15,868 bases of DNA, taken from JAAZPT01 sp034180455. GTDB taxonomy: Bacteria; Bacillota; Clostridia; Christensenellales; Aristaeellaceae. Shown here one piece after another: positions 1 to 6,021 of this stretch (position 1 is the stretch's first letter; each line of letters opens with the position of its first letter). The notes beneath the pieces were generated by a model that worked only from the letters and a program-made list of their open reading frames with translations, searched no databases and was not told the origin of the DNA. The position numbers were made by a program, and so were the translations under genes. Location of the stretch: assembly GCA_034180455.1 (NCBI GenBank), contig JAXFOG010000001.1:1-15868 (forward strand), written 5' to 3'.

Positions 1-151
1 CGTATTTATCTAACACATACTTTTTAATTTCTCCATAAGTTGCGTCTTTTGAAAAGTCAATTTCAGATAATTCATCTTCCCCTATTTCTATATCTAAATG
101 ATGTTCTGTATTTAGTTTGGACAACAGAGCTACCGTCTCAACGTGTATTGT
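1..151 (-). pseudogene. C-terminal fragment resembling the tail of an RlmD/RumA-type rRNA methyltransferase
   Basis: Read leftward, the frame opens straight after a TAG stop (152-154) with Thr-Ile-His-Val-Glu-Thr-Val-Ala-Leu-Leu-Ser and continues for about 50 codons off the window edge, ending here in Lys-Tyr-Val-Leu-Asp-Lys-Tyr. The HVETVALLS block matches what I know of the last strand of the TrmA/RlmD SAM-dependent uracil-5 methyltransferase fold. The following acidic stretch and the ATYGEIKKYVLDKY segment resemble the long extra tail often attached to these proteins in Clostridia. No start codon, ribosome binding site or catalytic part is present to the right, where the body of the gene should lie. 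The upstream sequence reads into a different frame ending in Asn-Thr-Arg-stop. I infer a remnant or a mobile-element attachment scar. The family resemblance is from memory. Confidence 0.6.
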
Positions 152-210
152 CTATAGAAAGATATTTATATAATAAATTCAACCTTTATTCATAAATCAA
201 ACCATTACTT

Positions 211-250
211 AAAAAGCAAACATTAATAGACAAAGCAAACCTTTGCTTTT
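211..250 (-). promoter_or_regulatory. Leader with two alternative hairpins
   Basis: On the minus strand AAAAGCAAA (250-242) can pair with TTTGCTTT (239-232) in a tight hairpin, or with a second copy TTTGCTTTT (220-212) that runs into a short T-tract (to 211). The two pairings exclude each other, as in attenuators. The segment lies just downstream of the leftward promoter at 270-299 and upstream of the methyltransferase-like fragment. Two tiny reading frames follow it: Met-Val-stop near 205 and Met-Asn-Lys-Gly-stop near 193. The regulatory role is inference. Confidence 0.35.
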
Positions 251-269
251 AGGGCTTACGATTAAATAT

Positions 270-299
270 AGTATAACATACAAACTTTCGTACTGTAAA
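270..299 (-). promoter_or_regulatory. Leftward sigma-A type promoter
   Basis: The -35 is TTTACA (plus 294-299), the spacer is 18 bases, and the -10 is TATACT (plus 270-275) with an extended TGt directly before it. It would transcribe leftward through the alternative hairpins toward the methyltransferase-tail fragment. The rest of 155-493 shows no believable gene: all frames are full of stops. Confidence 0.5.
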
Positions 300-311
300 C
301 TTATTAAAGAC

Positions 312-344
312 GAGGTTTTTGTTTGCAATTACGCTAAAAACCTC
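312..344. repeat. Inverted repeat, possible terminator
   Basis: GAGGTTTTT (312-320) and AAAAACCTC (336-344) form a perfect 9-bp stem around a 15-base loop. Neither side has a convincing T-run after the stem, so it is a weak terminator candidate. It lies between the leftward promoter and the promoter of the YARHG gene. Confidence 0.35.
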
Positions 345-409
345 TAGAATTAAAGCTTTTTTGAGCAAAAGAAAAAGGTGCCATATTATTTCCTAATACA
401 ATATCTTAA

Positions 410-438
410 TTGTGATTTATGGCAAAAAATGATAAAAT
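410..438 (+). promoter_or_regulatory. Promoter of the YARHG gene
   Basis: TTGTGA (410-415), a 17-base spacer and TAAAAT (433-438) lie about 55 bases before the start codon. A second -10-like TATAAT at 464-469 has no good -35, so the exact start site is uncertain. Confidence 0.4.
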
Positions 439-493
439 ATTATAAAAATCAATGCGTATACTATATAATTAAAACAAAAAAGGGAGTAAATAA

Positions 494-1372
494 ATGAAAA
501 AAATTTTATCTTTGGCTCTGGTACTTATAATTTTTTGCACAAGTAGTGCTTTTGCTGCAAGACAGTATATTATTCCAGACAGTGATTCACGTTTGCTTAG
601 TCGGGAAGAAATTGAGGAATGGGATTTTGTATCTATAAAATTCATATTCAATGAGATATTTGCTCGTCACGGCTTTGTGTTCAAACAAGACGGACTTTTT
701 TATCCGTATTTCAATACAAGACCATGGTATAAAGCGAATGAAAACCCCAACAACAGTAAATACTGTTATCCTAAACTAAACGAGATAGAGTGGCAGAACG
801 AAAGACTGTGCAAAGATATTTTAAACGATATACGTGCAGATAAGTATTATAGCGATAAGGGCAAGAAAAACTTTTTGGACTATGTAGAGTGGGGATTTGA
901 TGTACTAAGTGGTTTTAAGTTTATTCAGCTCAAGGCAAATCAAAGGCTAAACATATATTCTTGCCCAGACACAGATTCATTTAGAGGAGCGAATGGCAAG
1001 GCAAAGCTCAGTACAAATGGAGCTGTATACATCGCTGGAAGAGAAGATGGATATATACTTGCTATGTATGAAACAAACGATAGGGCTGTAAGAGTTGGCT
1101 ATTTTAAAGAAAGCGACGCAAAGGATAAAATCAAAACATCCAATATGGAGTTTTATTACTATGATGCAGAAATTTCAAAGAGCTGTTCGCTTACAGATGA
1201 TCCTGCTACTTTAAGCACTGATTTGATGACTCTAAATCCAGGAGACAATGTAATATATCTTTCTAGCTTCTATAACACACGTGGTAGCTTTGCCTATGTG
1301 GAAACGGAGCTAAACGGCCAGCCGATAAGGGGATTTGTAAAGGATAGCGATATTATTATAAATGATAAGTAG
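494..1372 (+). CDS. Secreted YARHG-domain protein with two SH3-like modules
   Basis: A 292-residue exported protein. Residues 1-21 form a signal peptide (MKK, a hydrophobic core, cleavage after Ala-Phe-Ala) with no lipobox Cys. Residues about 27-100 fit the extracellular YARHG domain: a leading Ser-Arg-Glu-Glu-Ile-Glu helix, Asn-Glu-Ile-Phe-Ala-Arg-His-Gly at 53-60, then Tyr-Phe-Asn and Pro-Trp-Tyr-Lys. The C-terminal part (about 143-290) looks like two tandem beta-barrel modules, each ending in a similar Gly-Tyr/Phe-Phe/Val-Lys-x-Ser-Asp signature (near 202-208 and 280-286), as in bacterial SH3 domains. YARHG domains are found on surface proteins and lipoproteins, often beside peptidase or wall-binding domains; the exact role is unknown. 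The start is backed by AGGGAG at 481-486. The gene is followed after 60 bases by aspA, which has its own promoter, so a functional link is not implied. Confidence 0.8.
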   Translation: MKKILSLALVLIIFCTSSAFAARQYIIPDSDSRLLSREEIEEWDFVSIKFIFNEIFARHGFVFKQDGLFYPYFNTRPWYKANENPNNSKYCYPKLNEIEWQNERLCKDILNDIRADKYYSDKGKKNFLDYVEWGFDVLSGFKFIQLKANQRLNIYSCPDTDSFRGANGKAKLSTNGAVYIAGREDGYILAMYETNDRAVRVGYFKESDAKDKIKTSNMEFYYYDAEISKSCSLTDDPATLSTDLMTLNPGDNVIYLSSFYNTRGSFAYVETELNGQPIRGFVKDSDIIINDK

Positions 1373-1374
1373 GC

Positions 1375-1402
1375 TTGAAATGCTAGTTTTTGGTGTTATA
1401 AT
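1375..1402 (+). promoter_or_regulatory. Promoter of aspA
   Basis: TTGAAA (1375-1380), a 16-base spacer and a perfect TATAAT (1397-1402) preceded by extended TGt (1394-1396). GAGAGG (1422-1427) sits five bases before the aspA ATG. No terminator hairpin separates it from the gene upstream. Confidence 0.6.
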
Positions 1403-1432
1403 ATATACAAATATTGTGTATGAGAGGTAAAT

Positions 1433-2863
1433 ATGAATAATAAGTATCGTCTAGAGCATGACAGTATAGGAGAAAAAGAAGTGCCAATAGACGCCTATTA
1501 TGGAGTGCAGACACTTAGAAGCAAGGAAAACTTTGATATTACTCACAGGAATATGCATCCTGAAATGATAAAGGCGCTCGCTTATATCAAAAAGGCTTGT
1601 GCCATTACTAATTCCAGAGCTGGTTTGCTAGAGAAAGAAAAGGAACACGCAATTGTGCAGGCTTGCGATGAGATCTTGGAAGGAAAATTCTGGGATCAAT
1701 TTATATCGGATCCTATACAGGGTGGCGCAGGCACATCAGCCAACATGAACGCTAACGAAGTAATTGCAAATAGAGCCAATCAGATACTTGGTGGCGAGCT
1801 TGGCAAATATGATAAAGTTCATCCAAATGATGATGTAAACATGGGTCAAAGCACAAATGACGTATATCCTAGTGCAGGTAAAATAGGAGCGCTTAATATT
1901 CTTCCAAAACTGGAAAGCGAGATAAGCGAGCTGGTATCTTCTTTATTCAGCAAGGCAAGTGAATTTGACGATGTAATAAAGATGGGCAGAACTCAGCTGC
2001 AAGATGCAGTGCCTATTAGACTTGGTCAGGAGTTTCATGCTTATGCAAGCCTACTAAAGAGGGATCTTGGCCGTATTGAGAAAGCCAAGATAAGCCTTGA
2101 AAATCTTAATATGGGCGCATCTGCCATAGGAACAGGTATCAATGTAGATCTTATGTATTTTATGGAAATAGTGCCAGAGATAAGCAGAGCAACTGGCTTG
2201 CCTCTAAGACAGGCTTCGGATCTTGTAGATGCTACAAGCAACCTAGATGGCGTTATGGAGATGAGCAGCGCACTTAAGATATTAGCAATAGACCTTAATA
2301 AGATTTGCAACGATCTAAGACTTATGAGCTCAGGTCCACGTACAATGATAAGTGATATAGTTCTTCCTCCAAGGCAAAATGGTTCAAGCATAATGCCAGG
2401 TAAGGTAAATCCTGTAATACCTGAAGTTGTGAATCAAGTAGGCTTTAGAGTAATTGGTAATGATGTTACTGCAGTAATGTGCGCCGAGGCTGGCCAGATG
2501 GAATTAAATGCATTTGAACCAGTACTATTCCATACTCTGTATGAGAGCATAGATATGATGACAAATGCAGTAAATACATTTAGAATCAACTGCATAAATG
2601 GTATAAAGGCAAATAGAGAAAAGCTGAAGAATGACCTTGAAAAGAGCGTTGGTATGGTAACTGCTCTTGTGCCTCATATTGGATATGAGAAGAGCGCAGA
2701 GATAGTAAAAATCGCTGAAAAGACCAACAAGACTATTCGTAGCATAGTGCTTGAGCTTGGATATCTTACAGAGGCAGAGCTAAATGAGATACTTGATCCA
2801 TGGGCAATGACAAGACCAGGTATTGCTGCAAAGCACCTACTTAAAGAAAAAAAGCATGAGTAA
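1433..2863 (+). CDS. aspA: Aspartate ammonia-lyase (aspartase)
   Basis: This enzyme deaminates L-aspartate to fumarate and ammonia in the cytoplasm and works as a homotetramer. It is 476 residues, full length for the fumarase/aspartase superfamily. Visible family blocks are GGAGTSANMNANEV (97-110), GQSTNDVYPSA (138-148), GRTQLQDAVP (185-194) and the superfamily signature GSSIMPGKVN (317-326), whose Ser lies on the flexible catalytic loop. Gln in GRTQLQ, where class II fumarase has His (GRTHLQ), and the N-terminal PIDAYYGVQTLRSKENF favour aspartase over fumarase. The rnhA start codon overlaps its last codons, so the two are translated from one message. In an anaerobe it can feed fumarate to reduction or supply ammonia. 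Start chosen from a well-placed GAGAGG. Confidence 0.93.
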   Translation: MNNKYRLEHDSIGEKEVPIDAYYGVQTLRSKENFDITHRNMHPEMIKALAYIKKACAITNSRAGLLEKEKEHAIVQACDEILEGKFWDQFISDPIQGGAGTSANMNANEVIANRANQILGGELGKYDKVHPNDDVNMGQSTNDVYPSAGKIGALNILPKLESEISELVSSLFSKASEFDDVIKMGRTQLQDAVPIRLGQEFHAYASLLKRDLGRIEKAKISLENLNMGASAIGTGINVDLMYFMEIVPEISRATGLPLRQASDLVDATSNLDGVMEMSSALKILAIDLNKICNDLRLMSSGPRTMISDIVLPPRQNGSSIMPGKVNPVIPEVVNQVGFRVIGNDVTAVMCAEAGQMELNAFEPVLFHTLYESIDMMTNAVNTFRINCINGIKANREKLKNDLEKSVGMVTALVPHIGYEKSAEIVKIAEKTNKTIRSIVLELGYLTEAELNEILDPWAMTRPGIAAKHLLKEKKHE

Positions 2864-3488
2864 ATTCTATGCTGTTCGCAAGGGTAGATCTCAGGGAATA
2901 TTTTATTCATGGGCTGAATGTGAAAAACAGGTAAAGAGTTTTGCTGGCGCTGAATACAAAAGCTTTAAAACTATGGCAGAGGCCGAAAAATATATGCTAT
3001 CTGGCAAAAGTAGTGAATGCGATAGCAACGACCAAATAGCTCTTGCCATATCAAACATAGATAAAGATAGTGCTATAGCTTTTGTAGACGGTAGCTTTAG
3101 CAATGGAATATATAGCTTTGGCGCAGTTATATTTACAAAAAATTGCGAAAAAGAGCTTTCTTGTTCATACAAAAATGAGGCAAACGCATCATCAAGGAAT
3201 GTGGCTGGAGAAATAATGGGCGCAAAGGCTGCCATATCCTATGCAATTGCAGAGCAAAAGAAAAACATAACCCTATACTATGACTATAAGGGGATAGAGC
3301 TTTGGGCAAATAAGGATTGGAAAGCAAATTTACCACTTACACGCGAATATGCAAAATTTATTGAGGAAGCTAGGAAAAAAATAAATATTAACTTTGTGCA
3401 TGTAAACGCGCATACCGGAATAGAATATAATGAACGGGTAGATAGACTTGCAAAGAATGCTCTATTAAAAGAGCCAGTTGAAGAATAA
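2856..3488 (+). CDS. rnhA: Ribonuclease H type 1 with N-terminal viroplasmin-like domain
   Basis: It cleaves the RNA strand of RNA-DNA hybrids, removing primers and R-loops. The 210-residue protein begins with a small hybrid-binding domain (about 2-47: FYAVRKG..GIFYSW.EC..QV..F.GA.YKSF.T..EAE.YM), typical of eukaryote-like and Clostridia RNases H. A catalytic domain follows (about 73-204). The four acidic catalytic residues are all visible: Asp78 (AFVDGS), Glu119 (AGEIMGA), Asp143 (YYDYKG) and Asp196 (ERVDRLA), with His186 in AHTG. The ATG at 2856 is chosen over an upstream one at 2823 because homologues start at SKFYAVRKG. It overlaps the aspA stop by 8 bases and has only a weak A-rich ribosome binding site, so translational coupling with aspA is likely. 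The linker between the domains (48-70) is poorly conserved in appearance. Confidence 0.92.
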   Translation: MSKFYAVRKGRSQGIFYSWAECEKQVKSFAGAEYKSFKTMAEAEKYMLSGKSSECDSNDQIALAISNIDKDSAIAFVDGSFSNGIYSFGAVIFTKNCEKELSCSYKNEANASSRNVAGEIMGAKAAISYAIAEQKKNITLYYDYKGIELWANKDWKANLPLTREYAKFIEEARKKININFVHVNAHTGIEYNERVDRLAKNALLKEPVEE

Positions 3489-3499
3489 TTTAGTAAATA

Positions 3500-3527
3500 A
3501 AGACTTATGCAATTGCATAAGTCTTTA
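3500..3527. terminator. Bidirectional intrinsic terminator between rnhA and the nitroreductase
   Basis: A perfect 28-base palindrome, AAAGACTTATGCAA and its complement, lies between the convergent genes ending at 3488 (+) and 3559 (-). It is flanked by TTTATTTAT on the right and, read on the minus strand, by TTTATTTACT. It can end transcription in both directions. Confidence 0.85.
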
Positions 3528-3558
3528 TTTATAGCGATATTTGTTATGCTTTTTATAA

Positions 3559-4086
3559 TTACTCCACCCAAACAACTCTGCCGTCTTTGCGTAGCGCGGG
3601 AGCAGGAATTTCACCATCTATGTAGCCTATTGCGCAATGACCTATGCCCTCCCATTCGCCATTTACGCCAAGATCTTTCAGAAGTTGCTTATACTCAGGC
3701 ATTTCAAATTCTTCTCTGGCTCTATGTATCCAAATACTACCAAGACCTAATGAATGTGCAGCGAGCATCATATTGCCAATACACAAACTTCCATCATAAA
3801 TATGAGTAGAAACTTCCTTGTTTGCAAGAACTATCAAAATAACTGGAGCACCATAAAAAGGATCAAAGTCCTCCGACTTACCCATAATGGCTCCGTTTAT
3901 TTTAGAAAGCTTATCCCTTAATTGCTTATTGCTAATTGCCAATACCATTGCAGACTGCTTTCCTGTGCCACTTGCAGCATATAGCCCTGCTTCAATTATC
4001 TGCTCAATGTCTTTTTTTTCAGGCATATCTTGTTTAAAGCTACGTATGCTTCTACGCTCCTTCATAGCTTTTATCACTTCGTTCAT
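3559..4086 (-). CDS. Nitroreductase family FMN oxidoreductase
   Basis: A 175-residue flavoprotein expected to bind FMN and reduce nitro compounds, quinones or another small electrophile with NAD(P)H; the natural substrate is unknown. The family pattern is clear: the N-terminal FMN-phosphate-binding Glu-Arg-Arg-Ser-Ile-Arg-Ser-Phe (10-17), Ala-Ser-Gly-Thr-Gly-Lys-Gln (38-44) for the isoalloxazine and phosphate contacts, the central ALANK-like strand (IVLANK, 85-90), the LGLGSIWIHRA helix-strand (113-123) and the C-terminal RKDGRVVWVE. The start is taken at the Met 15 bases inside the longest frame, because GGAGG lies 8 bases upstream of it and the outer ATG is part of that Shine-Dalgarno (ATGGAGG). 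It lies downstream of, and in the same direction as, the acidic membrane protein, with a terminator between them. No promoter was clear. Confidence 0.87.
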   Translation of the reverse strand: MNEVIKAMKERRSIRSFKQDMPEKKDIEQIIEAGLYAASGTGKQSAMVLAISNKQLRDKLSKINGAIMGKSEDFDPFYGAPVILIVLANKEVSTHIYDGSLCIGNMMLAAHSLGLGSIWIHRAREEFEMPEYKQLLKDLGVNGEWEGIGHCAIGYIDGEIPAPALRKDGRVVWVE

Positions 4087-4141
4087 TATTGTATCCTCCA
4101 TTTCTTCATTAAATCCATTATTAATCTAATATATATAAATA

Positions 4142-4164
4142 TTGCAGCGCTTTATTCGCTGCAA
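4142..4164 (-). terminator. Intrinsic terminator of the acidic membrane protein gene
   Basis: TTGCAGCG (4142-4149) and CGCTGCAA (4157-4164) form an 8-bp stem with a 7-base loop. Read leftward, it follows the gene ending at 4173 and is followed by TATTTATATATAT. Confidence 0.7.
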
Positions 4165-4172
4165 AAATTATT

Positions 4173-4676
4173 TTATTTCATACCCAAAAATCCAAATATC
4201 TTTAGAAGATCCGAGAATACCCATGCCACCATATTATATACCACAGACAGTAGTAAAAATATAAGTAGCAGTCCAAATATAGCACCACATAAGTTTATGA
4301 AAAAGTAGACTAGCTTCCATCTATCGCGCCTTAATTCCTCTTGATATTCTTCATCTTCTTCTGGATCATAGTCGTCATAATAATCATTATATGAAGAATA
4401 TTCATCATCTGTCTGGTGATAATCTGCAAGGGGAGCATCATTTGTTTGAGCATAGTCTATTGAGTCGTCTATCTTATTATATTCGGGATAATATTCTTGA
4501 GAATTATTGACTTGATCAGATTTCCAAACCTTTGTCCCTTCCTGATCATCTGGATTTATTTCAATTGGATAGTCTTGTGGAGAGCTATCATCAGTATTAT
4601 TATCATAAACAAAAGAACCCTGATAGTTTTGAATGGGTTTTTGAATATTCTGCTGTCCACGGCGTCTTCTTTGCAT
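4173..4676 (-). CDS. Acidic, Tyr/Asp-rich protein with C-terminal membrane anchor
   Basis: I do not recognise this 167-residue protein. It starts with a basic patch (Gln-Arg-Arg-Arg-Arg-Gly). A long, low-complexity, polar region (about 10-115) follows, rich in Asp, Asn, Gln, Tyr and Pro, ending in a very acidic stretch (Tyr-Asp-Asp-Tyr-Asp-Pro-Glu-Glu-Asp-Glu-Glu near 100-110). Then come a basic stop-transfer-like Arg-Arg-Asp-Arg-Trp-Lys (116-121) and a strongly hydrophobic segment (about 123-148), with a second amphipathic or hydrophobic stretch to the C-terminus. The N-terminal region is probably cytosolic and disordered, giving a tail-anchored layout. The ATG at 4676 is chosen because AGGAGGAG sits 4-5 bases upstream; a longer start at 4703 would run through that site. 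The gene has its own promoter, divergent from cdaR. No function is assigned. Confidence 0.7.
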   Translation of the reverse strand: MQRRRRGQQNIQKPIQNYQGSFVYDNNTDDSSPQDYPIEINPDDQEGTKVWKSDQVNNSQEYYPEYNKIDDSIDYAQTNDAPLADYHQTDDEYSSYNDYYDDYDPEEDEEYQEELRRDRWKLVYFFINLCGAIFGLLLIFLLLSVVYNMVAWVFSDLLKIFGFLGMK

Positions 4677-4693
4677 AGCTCCTCCTAAAGCTA

Positions 4694-4722
4694 AGTTTAG
4701 CAAAAAGCACCATACTCGTCAA
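4694..4722 (-). promoter_or_regulatory. Promoter of the acidic membrane protein gene
   Basis: On the minus strand, TTGACG (plus 4717-4722), a 17-base spacer and TAAACT (plus 4694-4699) with an extended TGc before the -10. The Shine-Dalgarno AGGAGG follows within 20 bases, so the leader is short. Confidence 0.6.
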
Positions 4723-4729
4723 CAGATGG

Positions 4730-4758
4730 TTGAACAAATAAGCTATTACATATATAAT
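4730..4758 (+). promoter_or_regulatory. Promoter of the cdaR-like regulator
   Basis: TTGAAC (4730-4735), a 17-base spacer and a perfect TATAAT (4753-4758), about 40 bases before the start codon. It is back-to-back with the leftward promoter at 4694-4722; the two -35 boxes are only 7 bases apart. Confidence 0.6.
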
Positions 4759-4772
4759 TGTTTTATATACAA

Positions 4773-4782
4773 TTTGTACAAA
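4773..4782. promoter_or_regulatory. Candidate operator palindrome TTTGTACAAA
   Basis: A perfect 10-bp palindrome directly after the predicted transcription start of the regulator gene. The core TTGTACAA recurs upstream of the GntP gene at 5983-5990. A looser palindrome ATTGT...ACAAT (4756-4772) lies immediately upstream. A site here would suit autorepression; this is inference. Confidence 0.4.
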
Positions 4783-4797
4783 AAGATTGGAGAAAAT

Positions 4798-5910
4798 ATG
4801 CTGGAAGTATCTTTGGCAAAAAACCTTATTGAGCATTTGTCGGATTATACAAATTACAATATCAATATCATGAATGAGGAAGGCATAATAATCGCAAGCC
4901 GAGATCGCAATAGAATAGGCACATTTCACGAGGTAGCCTATAAGCTGATGCGTGGAGATGAAGATATAGCCTATACTAATAGTGATAAAGAATTTGTGGG
5001 CGTGCTTTCTGGCGTCAATATGGTGCTGCATGTAGATGGCAAGGCAGTAGGTGTGCTTGGAATTACTGGAAAGCCTGAGGATGTAAAGCCTGTGGCTTTG
5101 GTAGTAAAAATGGCAGTTGAAACCCTTATCAAATATGAGTCACTTAAAATGCAGGCATTTCGTAGACAGACCAGCAAGGAAAGATTTTTATATATGCTTA
5201 CTGAGCAAGAGGGAGCAGATTACAAGGATATAAGCCGACTTGCTATAGAACTTTCTTATAACGAAGCTATTGCAAGAATTCCTATAATATGCACATTTTC
5301 TTCTAATGCACAGAGAGATACAGCAATTACAGTTATAAAGAACACTGATCTGCATAGTAGCGAAGATATAAGCTATGTTCTTGATGATAATAGCATTATA
5401 ATATTTAAAACTCTTCCAAAAGAAAATATGCTTGCTACATATAAATCAGTAGTAGAAGAATATACCAAACGAGCCTTTGCAAGCTTAAACATAAAACATC
5501 ACATATATGTAGGTACTATACAGAAAAGCTTTTTGCAATATCATAAAGCCTATAAGCATGCGATTTGGCTGAAAAAGAATGTAAAAGCCGAAGACGAACC
5601 AATATATTTTTATGACTATCTATCTAGGTATATTATAGATACTCTGCCACATGATGAAGTAGATAGCATATTCAAAATATTTGACGAGAGTTTTGATGGC
5701 AATCTTAAAAAGAATTTTGTCGAGATTATAGACGCTCTTGTAAATACAGATTTTAATTTGGTAAAAGCTGCTCAAAAGAGCTTTATGCATAGAAATACAT
5801 TTTTATATAGATACAAAAAAATTCAAGAAGCATTGGACAAGGGAAATAACAGCAACGATTCAAAATGCCTTTATATATGGATAAATGAATATTTTAAGAT
5901 AAATATGTAA
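4798..5910 (+). CDS. CdaR/PucR-family sugar-diacid or glycerate regulator
   Basis: A 370-residue transcription regulator of the CdaR type. Residues about 4-130 fit the diacid-recognition domain (LAKNLIEHLSDYTNYNINIM, then GIIIASRDRNRIGTFHE and GVLGITGKPEDV), which in this family binds glycerate or sugar acids. The middle (about 150-280) is a degenerate GGDEF-like region. The C-terminus (about 303-365) is a PucR-type helix-turn-helix: Asn-Leu-Val-Lys-Ala-Ala-Gln-Lys-Ser-Phe-Met-His-Arg-Asn-Thr-Phe-Leu-Tyr-Arg. E. coli CdaR activates galactarate, glucarate and glycerate genes, and here the next two genes are a GntP permease and glycerate kinase, so the target is probably that operon. The start at 4798 has TTGGAG five bases upstream and matches family N-termini; a longer start at 4726 would place the promoter inside the gene. 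No terminator was seen before gntP, so read-through is possible. Confidence 0.88.
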   Translation: MLEVSLAKNLIEHLSDYTNYNINIMNEEGIIIASRDRNRIGTFHEVAYKLMRGDEDIAYTNSDKEFVGVLSGVNMVLHVDGKAVGVLGITGKPEDVKPVALVVKMAVETLIKYESLKMQAFRRQTSKERFLYMLTEQEGADYKDISRLAIELSYNEAIARIPIICTFSSNAQRDTAITVIKNTDLHSSEDISYVLDDNSIIIFKTLPKENMLATYKSVVEEYTKRAFASLNIKHHIYVGTIQKSFLQYHKAYKHAIWLKKNVKAEDEPIYFYDYLSRYIIDTLPHDEVDSIFKIFDESFDGNLKKNFVEIIDALVNTDFNLVKAAQKSFMHRNTFLYRYKKIQEALDKGNNSNDSKCLYIWINEYFKINM

Positions 5911-5926
5911 TTTATTTGTATAAATA

Positions 5927-5991
5927 GTACAACAATACTTGTTATATTTGTATTTTGTGTGCTTTATTTTTCCATAAAAATGTTGTACAAT
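5927..5991 (+). promoter_or_regulatory. Control region of the gntP-glxK operon
   Basis: An inverted pair GTACAACA (5927-5934) and TGTTGTAC (5981-5988) is separated by 46 bases. The right arm contains the palindrome TTGTACAA (5983-5990), also present before the regulator gene, and overlaps a plausible -10, TACAAT (5986-5991). The matching -35 is poor (TTTATT at 5963-5968), as expected for an activator-dependent promoter. AGGAGG (6011-6016) lies five bases before the gntP ATG. The role as CdaR binding sites is inference. Confidence 0.45.
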
Positions 5992-6021
5992 AAGTGAAAT
6001 AAAATTCCATAGGAGGCAAAT

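Noticed and set aside
2041..2391. 116-codon minus-strand open frame inside aspA
   Set aside because: It is antisense to a well-conserved part of aspartase, has no ribosome binding site and no recognisable protein features.
1433..2863. Class II fumarase as an alternative to aspartase
   Set aside because: GRTQLQ instead of GRTHLQ and the AYYGVQTLR...ENF start fit aspartase.
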